64,000 nucleotides of DNA, from positions 7,794,799-7,858,798 of the forward strand of contig QVOM02000115.1 of NCBI GenBank assembly GCA_003586115.2. The letters run 5' to 3'. The notes under the pieces are model-generated. The model was not told the DNA's origin and made no database searches. It saw only the letters and a program-made list of their open reading frames with translations. This DNA comes from Salvator merianae (Eukaryota > Chordata > Lepidosauria > Squamata > Teiidae). The first letter of the stretch is position 1; each line of letters begins with the position of its first letter. Positions 1 through 16,045 of this stretch are shown in pieces. The position numbers and the translations under genes are program-made.

Positions 1-645
1 TACATCACACTGTTTCCAAAACTACACAAACACATTTCCCTAGATTCCATCCTTTTTTCAGCATCCAATGGTTATTACAAGCCACAGAAACAGAAAATGT
101 CAAGGATCAAACATACAAAAAATTCTTGTTATTTATTACGGTTCCCTTAAGTTGTCTGGATACTTATTTGCAAGGACTTGCATTTGTCCTAAGTATTAAT
201 ATGTTTCTAGTATGATTTTTAAAAGACCTCCAAATGGAATGGAGCAATGTATGATGAAGAATGCTTGGTGGCTGGATTCCTACCCCTTCCCTATGCCAAA
301 CAAACCTATAGCTTTTTTCTTTTTTAACTAAAATCTCCTTGTAAGTTCCAGTCAAAGAACTCTTCATCATAAAATACAGTCTACAACAAATCCTGAAAAC
401 GTACCAGCAAATCTGTACATTCTGCCCACGCTTTCCTTAATGAAGTCTGCTGCTTTAATGAAAAGTCTGCTTTGCAGTGAGGAATATCACTCAGCTAACA
501 CAGTTTCCTGACTAACTTTCCACTGGCTTCAGTATAATGAGATGGTAACCAACATTTGGGAATAAATGAAATAAATGTGAAGCCTTAGGCTGTAACTAAT
601 GGTGATAGCATTAGTATCCCTTCTCCTGGAGTTGAAAAGCAGGAC

Positions 646-699
646 CTAGTGATGTCACAAGATGGGATCTGGTGATGTCACGAGATGGAGGTCACAGCC
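646..699. repeat. Short direct duplication containing TGATGTCAC
   Basis: TAGTGATGTCACAAGATGGG is followed 23 bp later by TGGTGATGTCACGAGATGG. Both copies carry a CRE-like TGATGTCA core. No gene context supports a regulatory role. Confidence 0.6.
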
Positions 700-1000
700 T
701 AATAGAGCAAAGGGCCAAACAGATGCTGCCTCTGTAAAGAAAACTTACACAATTTTTTTTTATTATTTTGAAGAATAATAAAACAAATTTTTAATGGAAA
801 TTTAAAGAAATGCTAATACTATCAAGCAAGATACATACTAACATCGTGATCATATCTGTCTCATTTGCCAAAACAAAGAACCATTTTATGGCCTACTACT
901 ACTATAATTATATTTGGATTTCCTTTAGTCCTATTAGATCTCTTTCCTATTCATTCCTGTTTATTCTTTCTTCTGTTAAATCTTTCCTAACATTCAACTC

Positions 1001-1086
1001 TCCTTCCTTCCTTCCTTCCTTCCTTCCTTCCTTCCTTCCGTCCTTCCTTCCGTCCTTCCTTCCTTCCTCCCTCCCTCCCTTCCTCT
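1001..1086. repeat. (CCTT)n microsatellite grading into (CCCT)n
   Basis: About 86 bp of pure pyrimidine tetranucleotide repeat with a few G interruptions. Open frames across it on both strands are repeat artefacts. Confidence 0.98.
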
Positions 1087-3270
1087 CCACACTTCTTTGG
1101 GAGTGTGTCCCATTGAACACATTGGGCTAATGTTCAAATAGAAGGCACAACTTGTCCACATACCTGTTGTGCTCATATTTTTATTTTCACAACACATCTC
1201 CTGAAATTCTCTCTAGTGTGAAACTATTAAAGCTTTAGAAACACTGACCCAGAATCCAGATGATGACAACCCTAATCTCATGGTTCTGGACAATTACAGT
1301 GGGGCCCCACGTACATAGGAGCTTTGTACCAGCTGTTTTATCCATCATGTGGAATGTCCGACCAGCTCAAGCTGCTTTGAGGTTTGCTCCTCCAGCTGGT
1401 TGATTGCTGCAAAAGTCCATAAAAGGACCATAAAAAGTTATCATGGCCTGATCTCAAGCCAACCTAAGCTCCATCCATATGATTCCCAACTGAACCCCAC
1501 AACTGCTAAGACCATGTGTATCATATTGAGACAAGCTGCAACTGGCTAAAGTGCAAAACAAAACAGAGAAGTGTCCCTTGATTGTTCCATTGCTATCTGG
1601 CTCAAAAATGTGGCATTACAGCTGGGCATGATCTAACATGTTACTGTTGCTGGTTCTGCCTGGACGGAGCCATAGAATGTGTGTTATGACTGGGCTGCAT
1701 TGTCTTCCTGTTTGGCTTAGTAATTGGTGAAACAGAAAGCTGTAATTGACAACTCCTGACAATTACAATATAGGGATGAAAGGAGTATCCCTTTAATTAC
1801 AGCTGTATCTGTGATCTAAGATAAATACAAACGATCTTTGTCCTTGTGTAGCTTGTAAGCATAGTGAAGTATCAAAGAAACATTGGGTTAGGGCAAAAGA
1901 GAAACACATACTTTCTTCACAGCCATGGTGAGTATGGTCAGAATTTTAGAAGACTAGACTAAAGGCAGAATATCATATGGCAAAGTAAAAGAGAAGTCAA
2001 AAAGAGAATGCTTTAAAAAGAGGACAGTCCATTTTAAAAGAAGGTATCTGACTCTGTGCTTGCTGCCCAATATGGATGGGCATCTTAAGATAAGATCACC
2101 TTCCCTTCTTAGGGATTATCTTTTAACTAGAGTTGGGCCCATAAGGCCCCTCATATAGACAATGCCTTCCAGTGAGAATGAAGAATAACTGACCCTGTAA
2201 ATTAAAGGACTGTCCTCTACAAAAGCAAACATCTGGCTCCATTGGCTGCAATAGTTGTACCTATGATAGGCAAGCTGCCATTGTTCAGTTTTATCTATAT
2301 AAGGATGCAGTGCCTGCCTTATAGTGCCACAGACGTAATACTGTTCAGATCCCAGTGCCAGGATTCTTAATTGTGCCACCAGGCTGCTTAGATGGTAAAG
2401 CCAGATACATTTTTGGATAAAATCTAGCAACCAGAGGGTGAATCTTTCAGAACACTATGAAACACTTTGCTTTCCCCCAGATTTTAGGAAATATAGCCTT
2501 CCTTTATTTAAACATTTACTTTCAATTTACAGTAAACAAAACTAAGTGGCAGACCAGGAACTAAAATTGCTCACAAACAATTTTCTCACAATCCTTAGTG
2601 GCTAATATTACCACGTTTTGACCAATATCTGAAAAAGGCCCATTATTTCTTCACCAGTAAGAAAAAAAATGATTAAAATAATAGATCCATCCTATACATA
2701 GGCAGTGTTCAGACTAGCTTAAAAAGCTGGCCGCTGGGAGAATTGGAGTTGGGGACACCAGACAGTTTATTCCTGTATGTGTCTTACCACATGTCAAAGC
2801 TTTGGAAAAGCCATCCCTTCTTCAGATAGGAAATCATGAGACCTATAGCAACTCTTCCTTTGTCACATTGGGAAAGGACAATCTAGCTCATTGCAGTATG
2901 GGGTCTAGAAAATCAGTGGTGAACATTTGTTGCTAGAAAGCCATTGCCAGATTTCAAGCCAAAGGAATGAGGTAGGATTCTTTTTATATTTGAATGCCTG
3001 TTTTTGTTCTTGTCGTCAGAAGGGGCACATTTTCTAAAACAGACTGTTGAAAAAAGCCCTGTCTGATCACACCTTCCTTTTGAATCTGGTTTATAGTATG
3101 TGTGTAATGCTTAATTAGACAAATACAACAGGCTTTTACAAATAGATCATCTCAGTGTAGAACTATATTTTGAATGATAATGCAAAATGCAGACCAGTAG
3201 ATTCAGAAACAGATAATCACTAAACTGTTGTATATCTTCCCTGGTATAAATGTAAGAGCTAAACAGATGC

Positions 3271-3345
3271 TATTTATTTATTTATTTATTTATTTAACAA
3301 CATATATCTCACCCTTCACCAAAAGGTCCCAGGGTGGATCATGAT
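3271..3345 (-). repeat. Retrotransposon 3' end with (TTTA)n tail
   Basis: Six TTTA-type units followed by ACCAAAAGGTCCCAGGGTGG. Read on the minus strand this is CCACCCTGGGACCTTTTGGT then an AAAT tail, a common squamate L2/CR1-like 3' end. A related end occurs at 34900-34980 on the plus strand. Confidence 0.65.
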
Positions 3346-3504
3346 GATAAAAAAGTAAAACACATTTAAAACATAACCCTCCTTCCCTGACAGGACAACA
3401 CCCAACGACTTCCATCAACGTTTCTGCAATTTGTAAAGTAACGATGACGAATTCTGCAAATCAGAAGTGCATTCTGTGATGTAAGAGTTTACACATAGTT
3501 ATTA

Positions 3505-7010
<3,506 letters not shown>

Positions 7011-8734
7011 CTTTGGGAGGGAAAGGGAGAAACAACTGAAAACAAGAGTTCCACATCTCTGTTTCAGAGAGAGAAAATCCAAGTTACAGTGGTAAGTGCT
7101 GCTTACATAGAGAAGTCAAAGTTAGTCCTACTCATGTGGTTAGAATAATCACTCATCTTCTTGAAGTAAACAGCCAGGCCTGACTTTCAGAAACTAAAGC
7201 TGAATGCTTTAAATATTCTGTGCTACAGATTGGACACATTTGTATTAAAAACCATTATTTGTGGACTGATGGCACATTCAACTGTCTAGTAAGCCTCCCA
7301 ATTTTTTTGAGCACATCAGTCTACAGCAGACCATGACAGTCTGCACCAGGAATGTGTACAGATATAATGAATTATTTTTACTTATCAGGTTGAACAGCAT
7401 TAAGAGGAAATTCTACATTAAATGAGGGAAAGGCAAGTGTTGGCAATTTGATAAAGCTAGAGTGGAAACACTCAAGTAATGCAAAACCCCATGCATGCAT
7501 AGCTGGCACCAGGTTTATAATTATTCCTAAAGCACTTTGAGCCAAGAAAACCATTGGTTCCTTTTCAGGCATGTTCACACTCAGCCTGCAGTCACACCCA
7601 ATGTATAAGATGGCCTGAAGCAGTCTCTAGTTTCCAGGGATCACACCCAAAAATGTCCTTCCAAATTTTCTCTGAGCTAGCCCCCCCCCCCATCCAATCT
7701 ATCCAATATTCAGATTATCCCAACACTGAGATCGTTTCTGTTCCTCAACCCACTTATATTTTCAGGATGTGATTATGCAAGAGGGCATATCCATACTTTC
7801 CCTTTCTCTGGCCAAAGCCTGACCTTGTGAGTGCTCTAGAGAGGTGTGGTACTGACCCCCACTTCCTCTTTGCCTCCTGTCACCACCTGCGTCCTTTTCC
7901 CTTTTTTTTTGTTACAACCAGGAAAGAGAAAGAGACAGAGAGATAGAAGTACACATGTATGTGTGTGCGTGCGCATCTTTGTGGTTCCCTCTGCAGTTGC
8001 AATTCAGATTGAAAAGGGGGGCAAAGGAAAAAAGAAAGAGGATGCCCAGCTGGTCCTTGTCTCCTCCCACTTCTTGAAAGACCCTCTGAAGACTTTCTTT
8101 GCTTCTCATCATACACCTAATTGTGAGGAGGAAAAGAGTCTAGTCTCAGTTTATCTGTCAAAAGGGACGGATAAAAGCCACAGAAATCTTTGCAGTTATG
8201 CAAAGCTGCAAGTGCACAATTGTGAAAAACTCAGAGGTGATTCAAGGGAACGAGTCAAAAGGAACAGATAAAGATGATAATCAGGGGAACCAGAATCATT
8301 GACGAGTTTGTAAAGTTAAATAATAAGCAAGGACCAGAGGGAAAGTGGAAGATCTAGAACTAAACATAGGGAAAAAATGTACCTTAATTCCCAAATTTCT
8401 GCTAGATGAACTTCGCTTGTAAGCTGCAAAACAAAATTGAATAGCCTGCTTTTAAAAACAGCTTTTTGCATCTTCAGAGAAAGGACTTAGAAACACAGGG
8501 AGATGCTGTGTAAGTGTCCCATGCCCCACAAGAACTCTGGGTTGCATCTGCATGCCTTGGTGGCAGAAAGCACAAGTAGCATGTAGTAGGGTCTGAGTTT
8601 TCCTGCAGTCTATAGCGTGTTCCTTTGGAGACCCCACCCTGCACTTTTCAGCATCATAGCACTAAATGGAGGATCAAATGGGGTCAGATCCTCTATTTAT
8701 TTTTAATAATATGTGTTAACTACATTATTTTGTT

Positions 8735-8848
8735 TTTTTATATACAAGGGTTTTTTAGTATATTTTAATGTATTTCTATTATGAACCACTCAGAGAACAT
8801 TTTGTTATTGCACCACTATAGAAATTTAGTAAATAAATAAATAATCAG
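8735..8848 (+). mobile_element. L2/CR1-like retrotransposon 3' end
   Basis: TATTATGAACCACTCAGAG followed by an A/T spacer and an AGTAAATAAATAAATAATC tail, the usual 3' end form of squamate L2-like elements. Confidence 0.55.
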
Positions 8849-9734
8849 TTCATCAAAGATGTCATTGTTTGATTTAATGGAAAGGTATCTTTGTGATTAG
8901 AACTGCAGTTGATAATTTAATCTTAACTTATTTTGGCTTTTCTATTTCTTTCTTTATATCCAAATCATAAATTTATCTAAGTTCTTACTGGCAAAGAAAA
9001 ATATCGGCAAATTACAAATCAAATGAGAATGTTTCCTTGCCCCAGTACTGTTAAGATAGGGAGGGTCAAGCTGGATTCTCCAATTTCTACTTTGCCCCTT
9101 ACTTACAAACTCTGTTTGTCCCAGGTCAGCAACAGACTCAGCCCAACTTCTTCCCAGAAGTGCTGCAAATCCAGGCTCCCTAACAACCTAGAATGCTCCC
9201 TAGAATTCTATTCCCAGCTGTTTTCCACATTCTTATTCTCTCTGTTGTTTTGGGACACTCTAAGCAGAAAAGTCTCATAGAAACTGCTGAATTGGTAAAT
9301 GATCCATAAACAGAAAGTTTCATTCAGCGATACAAAACACCAAGGCAGAAAATAATGTTAGGGAGTAACAACCCTTGGATACAAGTTCTCTAATTGCGCA
9401 TCTTTAATCTGTGAGATATGATCCATGACCACAGAGATCAATTCATACTCTGAGAAGAAGGAGCACCATTTTAAAGACCAGCTTATTCCCACTCTCATTT
9501 GCTTTCGTTTTTCTAGACAGAACAGGAAAGCCTGGCTCCAGTGGCATGTGGCAGTCAGCAGATCTCCACAGGACCATTTTCAATCGCCACACGCAAGGAT
9601 CCTCACTTCTGACTGATAGGCAAGGATTCCCATGCACATTACTTGCCATATCTGCTGGCCAATCCATTGAGTTTTCTGGAGGGACGAATTGCCAAATCCA
9701 CTTCATAAACCACTCTCTCACTTTAAAAATTAAC

Positions 9735-9872
9735 TTTGGCACTATATTGGGAATGCCATACATATCTGTGGCATTTGCAATACAGTCCCTGGATTAAAAA
9801 CTTATAATATCACTATTATGGGAAATTCGGCAATGATGCAGTTTTCCTATAATAGCAATGTTCATTTTCATG
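9735..9872 (-). mobile_element. Two-hairpin repeat, copy C (inverted)
   Basis: CACTATATTGGGAATGCCA with partner TGGCATTTGCAATACAGT, then CTATTATGGGAAATTCGGC with its partner TTTTCCTATAATAG. Same pair as copies A and B in reverse order, so minus orientation. Confidence 0.6.
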
Positions 9873-10264
9873 TTTGTTGGCAGCTTTCAGAATCAGGCCA
9901 CTTGGGGATACCAAAGTCAGTCAACAAAAAAGTGGGTGGGCACTTAGGTGGCTTCTGGTAGCTGATTATAAAAGCAAAGCCTAGCAAACCTAGTTGCCCG
10001 CTCCTACAAGGGAGTGCCACCTCTGTGCTTCAACAACATGCCCATATGGCCAGCAACAGGAAAAAAAATCCTGTCCTGAAATGCTTTATATAAAGTAACT
10101 AAAATGTACCTGGCTTTTGTTAAACTAGGTGGCATGCCACACTCTCGTGCCTATATTAGTTATGGGTTTAATTTAGTATTTTAATAACTTTCATTTAGTG
10201 AAGATGCTATAAAATCCACTTCTGGCATGCTTGAGACCTAGAAAACATGGGACAGTAGAGGACA

Positions 10265-10335
10265 AAAGGGCCTGGTATGTTCGGGTCACAAAGAGTTGGA
10301 CATGACTTAATGACTAAACAATAACAACACGCTAC
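10265..10335 (+). mobile_element. Bov-B/Sauria-type 3' tail
   Basis: GGTCACAAAGAGTTGGACAT followed by GACTTAATGACTAAACAATA and ACAAC. This is the 3' signature shared by Bov-B LINEs and Sauria SINEs of squamates. Confidence 0.7.
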
Positions 10336-12106
10336 CCACAAACAACATGTTCAAAGTAAAATAAATTGCTAGACAAAGCAGGAAAATCAATGATAGGTGG
10401 GATATGTAAGGAGAGGACAGACAAGGTGTTCAATGATCCTGCTAAATAGAGGAAGAATAAGTGAGTCCATTTTTCTTCCTAGTACTCACTAAGCCAAGGG
10501 CGCAACAGAAGTCTAGTAGCTGGCAAACGTCTTCTCCAGGGTTGATAGGACATGATTCAAGACCTCCGGTGACTTCCAAAGGAAACCTTAGATTGCCCTA
10601 TCAAAGACTTTTTGTGACAAGATCAGAACCAACTGCTGTAGAATCAACCAACTGCACTCTCAGCATTCTAGTCAGAATGCAAGAAGAAGGCCAGCTGGAT
10701 TGGCCCCAATGTTGAACTCATCCAGCATTCCACTTCCAACAACACAACTGAGACATGAAAGCAACAGCCATCCTTTTTTTTGCTTGTAGAAGCATAACTG
10801 TGAAGGGTGAACACACTTTAAGAGAAGAATTAATACTGTACCCCTTTAATATGAACCTGTTTAGATGAACCGAACTGACCTACCTGGTGTCACACCAGCT
10901 GAAAAGATGATGAAGATAGCTTCAGAATATAGCGTCAGAATATAGAAATCATATAGGCCATAAGCTAATGCCAGTTTGCCATTTAGAAAGTTACTGAACA
11001 ACTAACATCCTGCTATGTTGTGTCTAGTGTGTAGAAGATTACAGCTAACCTGCGTAAACATGGCAGAGCTTAAGCATGAGAAAGACATATGTTTATAAAC
11101 TGATATGAAATGGGAATGAGGAATAGCACTGATGTAATACTATGCCTGACCATTATATGTACCTGAAGCTTTCATTGATTTTGTAGTTCTATGATGTATC
11201 TGTGAGTCTATGTGTATGACTAACTGAACATTATTACTGAAGATTGATCTGATGCTGTAACTACAATGTACAGTAAACAGAGCCTGCTTTTTAACCTGCT
11301 TAGCTATTTTTACTATGGAACCAAGCTGCAATAAAGACAAAGCTTTATAGATTACTCTGCTGCATACAGAGTTTATTTTTCTACTTCACAGGAATGTCTG
11401 TAAGTCTTCCGCGAAACTCAATGCGCACTCTGACAGATAGCTGCATGGGGTCCAACATTTAAGACAGTTACCCATAGGCTGCTAAAATTATTTATGTAGA
11501 TTGACAGATTATGAGATTCTTGTCCCAAAATTGTTAATGATTTTCAATGGAGCCAACAATATCATCCTTCAATTCAGCTTTAGACACAAGAGTGAGGTGC
11601 AGTCTTATTATGTAAGAAAAAAATCTCACAAAGTTAGTTTATACTATGTATAAAATTATGTTCTAAGTAAGAAAAAAGTGGCAAACTGAGAAAAATCCTC
11701 CTTACCCTTAGCGAGTTGTTAAAAACCAAGTACTAAGTTTGGGACAGAAAACTAGTAATAGAAAGAAGGCTTACATAATTTTATTTATATACTCAAATAC
11801 TACATTTTAATATGCTACTACTGTATACTGTACAGCACAAAATGCATCTCCAAAATTCTACAAGTGGAAATATTTGCGTTCACGTTATCTATTATTAATT
11901 CTTCCAACTCAGTTAGATTATATTGGTCCTTCAGGTCCAAATATTAGAAACTGCCAACATTTCTAAAAGGCTATCTGAATTTTAGTTATGCTTTAACATG
12001 TTCGTGTATTTGGCTGAATCATTAGTTACTTAGTGGCATTTACTGCTCCCTGAAATAATTGAATTGCAGTGATACATCTTGACATGCAGTTCCAGAGATC
12101 TAGGCC

Positions 12107-12290
12107 CTTTTTTGCATTGGGCCTTATTCTGGATTATTTTCCAGAGTAGGGAGCTGCCAACTGCATGCCTTGATATCTGGTGAGCAGTGGGGCTACCTGA
12201 GGCTACCAAAAGCCAGTCAAACATGGGAAAAACACGAAAGGAAGTGGGTGGATGCTTGACTGGCTTCTGGTAGCCCCAGTTAACTCGATT
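12107..12290 (+). mobile_element. GGCCC-terminus inverted-repeat element, degraded
   Basis: The left end GGCCCTTTTTTGCATTGGG, then GATTATTTTCCAGAGTAGGG, resembles the 36757 element. An inner inverted repeat pairs CTACCAAAAGCCAGTCAA (12205) with TTGACTGGCTTCTGGTAG (12257). The right terminus was not located; the end given is that of the inner repeat region. Confidence 0.45.
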
Positions 12291-12890
12291 GGTCACTAGA
12301 TATTGAGATAAAAAGAGGTTTCTCCTTGCATCTTGTGGGATGGTGGCAAGAGGGAATTGTGGGATCTTGTTTTGATCCTGCATTGTCTCCTGACATCTTC
12401 TATTTGTTGTAAAATTGGTCCATTTTTTCCTTTTTGAATAGAGAGATTCCCCTTACAATTTGCCCCATGTCCTCTACTTGTTCAGCAAAGAGACCTCAGC
12501 TCGGGGCTGAACTTCAAGAGAGTTGGCAAGATATTATGGAAGCAACCCTGCTGAAATCATGAGGACTCGTAACTGGGTTCAGTCTCTATTCATACCTGTT
12601 CCCCAGAGATCAACTTGGCTTTCTTTAGAAACGTTAAGCCCTTGTCTACCGTGGTTCAGAGCTGAGCAGTAAAAAACAAGTAAATTTATTATGTGTTCCA
12701 AGTACTTTTATGGCCATGTTTTAAACTTCATATATACACATATGTAAGACATAAGATTGTGCCATCGAATGGTAGATGGCAGGAGAAAATGGCTGAAAGC
12801 TGCAAGGAAAGCAGGCATCTTAAGAAGCTGAAGCCATGCCCAAAAGCTTTGGAAGGAGGAAGGAGGTTCTGAAGGGCAGCCACAGACATA

Positions 12891-13491
12891 GGGCCTGTTC
12901 GCACTTACAAAGGTATAACACTATAACTAGCACGGTTTGGGCCGGTTGGGTTCGGGTATGGAGAGAGGTCTTTGCACCTGTCAGCGCTGGAACACTCGGC
13001 AAGCCAACCAGTGCTGGACGCAGTGCAAATGGCAGCGTACTAGTTCAGTAGCTGTGTTTGAACCCAGAGGGTCTGTATTCAAACCCAGAGGGTTTGTGTT
13101 AGAACCCAGAGGGTCTGTGTTAGAACCCAGAGGGTCAGTGTTTGAACCCAGAGGGTTTGTGTTTGAACCTGTGTCCGAAAAGGCCACCAGGGTCTGGACC
13201 CCAAGGTCCGAACCAGGGTGCGAACCAGCAGACTGCGCCTGTGCGGCCCCGCCGGCCCCACCCTGCCGCCAATTTGAACCCAGAAATGGTGCAAACGCAC
13301 CTTTCTTGATCCTCATCTGATAGTGTAGGTCAGGTTGGAGACTACAAATTAGTTGACCACAGCTGGTTGGATTCAGGTAAGCATCGGGTGGGCTTTGGTA
13401 GATTTTGGGTCAGCTGGGCTGTTCGCAAATACGGATCCTGCATTCTAGCGTGAGCCCTGAAACGTACCACTTGCTAAGTGCAAACAGGCCC
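12891..13491 (+). mobile_element. Non-autonomous DNA transposon, GGGCC family, copy 1 (601 bp)
   Basis: Terminal inverted repeats GGGCCTGTTCGCACTTA and TAAGTGCAAACAGGCCC, flanked by exact ATA on both sides (3-bp target duplication). The interior is GC-rich and contains five 21-bp units (13057-13161). It aligns over its length, inverted, with the element at 19890-20428. No transposase. Open frames across it repeat EPRGSVF-like peptides only because the unit length is a multiple of three. Confidence 0.88.
13057..13161. repeat. 21-bp minisatellite inside the transposon, 5 units
   Basis: Units TTTGAACCCAGAGGGTCTGT plus one base, with small changes between units. The inverted sister copy has about two full units (near 20222-20263), so unit number varies between copies. 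Confidence 0.9.
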
Positions 13492-13824
13492 ATAGTCTTT
13501 ACCGGGCTTGCCAAGCTCATCTTCAATATCCAACCTCCTACCCTCAATATCCTGGCTGGAAATGCAGCCCACGCTCTGCACATTTGAAGATGCAGAAGTG
13601 TGCATCTCTGGAGATTTCAGGTTTAATTAGAAAAACAGGAAAGCTAGAGATGTGAAGAAGGGGAAAGACAGGGGTGGGGCAGAGGAGGCTGCCTTTTCTT
13701 TTCACTGACTGACAAAAGTGCATCCAGTCACAAATGGCAGAGGGAGGAGTAGGACAGGAGAGGAAAAGGTACTCTACCATCTGACTGAGGACTAGGAGAT
13801 TGTGGACAAAAAGAAAACAACCTG

Positions 13825-14222
13825 AGCAAGCATTAGGACCTAGGAATGTTTAGCCTGCAGAAGAGAAGACTGAGAGGAGACATGATAGCTGTTTTCAAGT
13901 ATCTGAAGGGCTGTCACAGTGCAGAAGGATTGGCCCTATTCTCAGTTGCGCAAGAAGGAAGGACTAGAAACAATGGGATGAAACTTCAAGGGAGTAGATA
14001 CAGGCTAGATATTAGGAAAAACTTCCTGACCGTAAGGGCAATCAGTCACTGGAACAGGTTGCCACAGGAGGTGGTGGGCTCTCCTTCGCTGGAGGTCTTC
14101 AAGGAGAGGCTGGACAGTTATCTGTCTGGGATGCTTTAGTGAATCCTGCATTGAGCAGGGGGTTGGACTCGATGACCCTAGAGGTCCCTTCCAACTCTAT
14201 GATTCTATGATTCTATGATTCA
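13825..14222 (+). mobile_element. CR1 LINE 3' end with ATTCTATG tail
   Basis: Encodes the well-known end of the CR1 reverse transcriptase (FSLQKRRLRGDMIAVFKYLK, RLDIRKNFLTVRAISHWNRL), then the conserved 3' region GTTGGACTCGATGACC and three ATTCTATG-type octamers. One of the better preserved repeats in the window; 5' truncated. Confidence 0.93.
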
Positions 14223-15477
14223 CTATGTTTCAAGGATGTGATCAAGTCAATACTGATCTCAGACCCTGTTGTGCATTAAGATGGACTATACAGATGAGGT
14301 GTGACCAGACCTTAAGTAAGATGTCTTTGAATATAAGGACCCCCCTTGCTTGGTCTGATTTTACTTTCATGATGGTCTCCTCTGGTAAGCATCCTACAAA
14401 AAATGTGAGGGAGGACAAAGTAACATATGAGGGGGCGCAATTTTAATGTTCAAATCTCTGAAGATATTTTATTTACAAGATTACAAGAACTGTAAATGAA
14501 TAGTGTTTTTTCAAGGGAACTTGTAAAGAAAACAATAGAAAACGGGAAGAAAAGTTACGTTAGTATTACTGATAAAGTGATATAGTTTTAAAAATTACAT
14601 CCCAGGAAATAAGAATGTTACTACAGGCAGGAAGATTACAGGTCAGAAACTAATCACAGCTAGTAGACAATATAAAAGTGTACTGACAGGCAAATAACTC
14701 CAGAGATAGGAAAAGGAAAAAGTGAAAAACTGCTGAGGATTTTTAAATCTCAAAGTTTCTTCCAGACACCTTTCTCAAACTGAGGATTGCTTGTCATGCC
14801 ACTTCTTGAAAAACATGCTCTTCTTATATCTGCTTGCTATTCTCTGGAAATCTGCATTCATTTGGGTGTGCCTTTCCCCTTCTCCTTTCCCTCTTTCCTC
14901 AGCTATTTGCAAAGCCTCATCAGATAGTCATTTTGCTTTCTTTTGTCTGGGATTTTTTGTTTGTTTGTTTCTAGCTTCTGTACAATGTCATGAGATCCAT
15001 AGCACTCCAAGCACTGAATTTACCAGATCTAATCTCTTAAATCTATTCATCACCTCCATTGCATATTCATAAGGGATATTATTTAGGCAATATCTGTATG
15101 GTCTAGTGGTTTTTCCAACTTTCTTCAGGGTAAGTCTGAATTTTGCAATTAAAAACTCATTAATTGAGTCAGTTCTTGTTTTTACTAATGGTACAGAGCT
15201 TCTTCATCTTTGGATGGAAAGTATATAATTGATCTGATTTTAATATTGACCACCTGATTAAGTCCCTGTGTAGAGTCACCTTTTGGGCTGTTGAAAAGAG
15301 TGTTTGTAACCTTCATGAGTCTTCCAATGAGTAACAACAAAATAATAAGATGTTTGACAGAGAACAAGGGTGGGAGGATGGGGGGGTAAATAAAATAATA
15401 TGTTAAACAATATGTTATATAGACAGATGTGTATTAAATATTTGTAAAAACAATTCTTATAAAAACAATAAAAAAAA

Positions 15478-15637
15478 GCAGAAGACAAAGGCGAAACCTT
15501 CACCTGCTCTCAACTCCTTGCATCCTGCCTGTCTCTCCAATCTGGAGGTGATACTTAGACATTAATTCTAGTAGCCATAGGTCCATGAATTTGTCTAACC
15601 CTTTCTTGAAGCTATCCAGGTTGGTTGCTGTCACCAT
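15478..15637 (-). mobile_element. CR1-like 3' fragment, part 1 (split by a MITE)
   Basis: CGAAACCTTCACCTGCTCTC and CATCCTGCCTGTCTCTCCAA match the group also seen at 30575, 39808 (opposite strand) and 56205. It continues after the inserted palindrome at 15638-15752. Confidence 0.75.
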
Positions 15638-15752
15638 GGGCCTTTCTGCACTTTCTACCTTAGAATGGGATTATTATAGTCCAGCTGCTCCTGGTACCTG
15701 AGCAGCTGGACTATAATTATCCCATTCTAAGGTAGAAAGTGCAGAAAGGCCC
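15638..15752. mobile_element. 115-bp near-perfect palindromic MITE, GGGCC family
   Basis: Two arms of about 57 bp beginning GGGCCTTTCTGCACTTTCTA, meeting at GGTACC, with only a few mismatches. Flanked by CAT on both sides (15635-15637 and 15753-15755). The flanks are two parts of one CR1-like copy, so the insertion site is clear. Confidence 0.9.
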
Positions 15753-16045
15753 CATATCTCCTGTAGTAAATTCCATGGACTACTGATCCGCTGGATGAAA
15801 AAATATGGAAGCCCATGAGCAAGATACAACTGTATCAACATTGTCCTTGTCCCTGGTGCCCTGCAGCTGGTCTTTACTGGCATATACAGCCATTATGATT
15901 AGTAGTCACTGATAGCACTGACTTCCATGAATCTGCCCTATCTTCTTTTGAGTCCATTCAGGTTAGTAGCCATCACACCTATGTAGCAAATTCCATAAAT
16001 TATGTACTATAGATTCTCCTATAAAGGAATTCCTTTTACGTGGAC
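15753..16045 (-). mobile_element. CR1-like 3' fragment, part 2, and a second degraded piece
   Basis: Starts with TCTCCTGTAGTAAATTCCAT, the continuation of 15637 in this group (compare TCTGGTAGTAAATTCCAC at 56462). A second, older piece (GTCCATTCAGGTTAGTAGCC) runs to about 16045. Confidence 0.65.

Noticed and set aside
810..1130. 106-residue open frame with a SFLPSFLP repeat
   Set aside because: Translation of the CCTT microsatellite.
2116..2430. 104-residue minus-strand open frame as the missing CNBD2-like exon
   Set aside because: The peptide does not resemble the continuation of a cNMP-binding domain, and no fitting acceptor and phase was seen.
7846..8271. 141-residue open frame
   Set aside because: Low-complexity, lysine- and serine-rich, with no family likeness and no splice or start support; overlapping open frames exist on the other strand.
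13057..13161. Possible CRISPR-like direct repeats
   Set aside because: The units abut without unique spacers and the genome is a vertebrate; this is a minisatellite.
12937..13320. Open frames on both strands with repeated EPRGSVF/WVQTQTL-like peptides
   Set aside because: They follow a 21-bp minisatellite in a non-autonomous transposon; all frames open because the unit is a multiple of three.
13846..14139. 97-residue open frame as a gene
   Set aside because: It is the CR1 reverse-transcriptase end, directly followed by the CR1 ATTCTATG tail.
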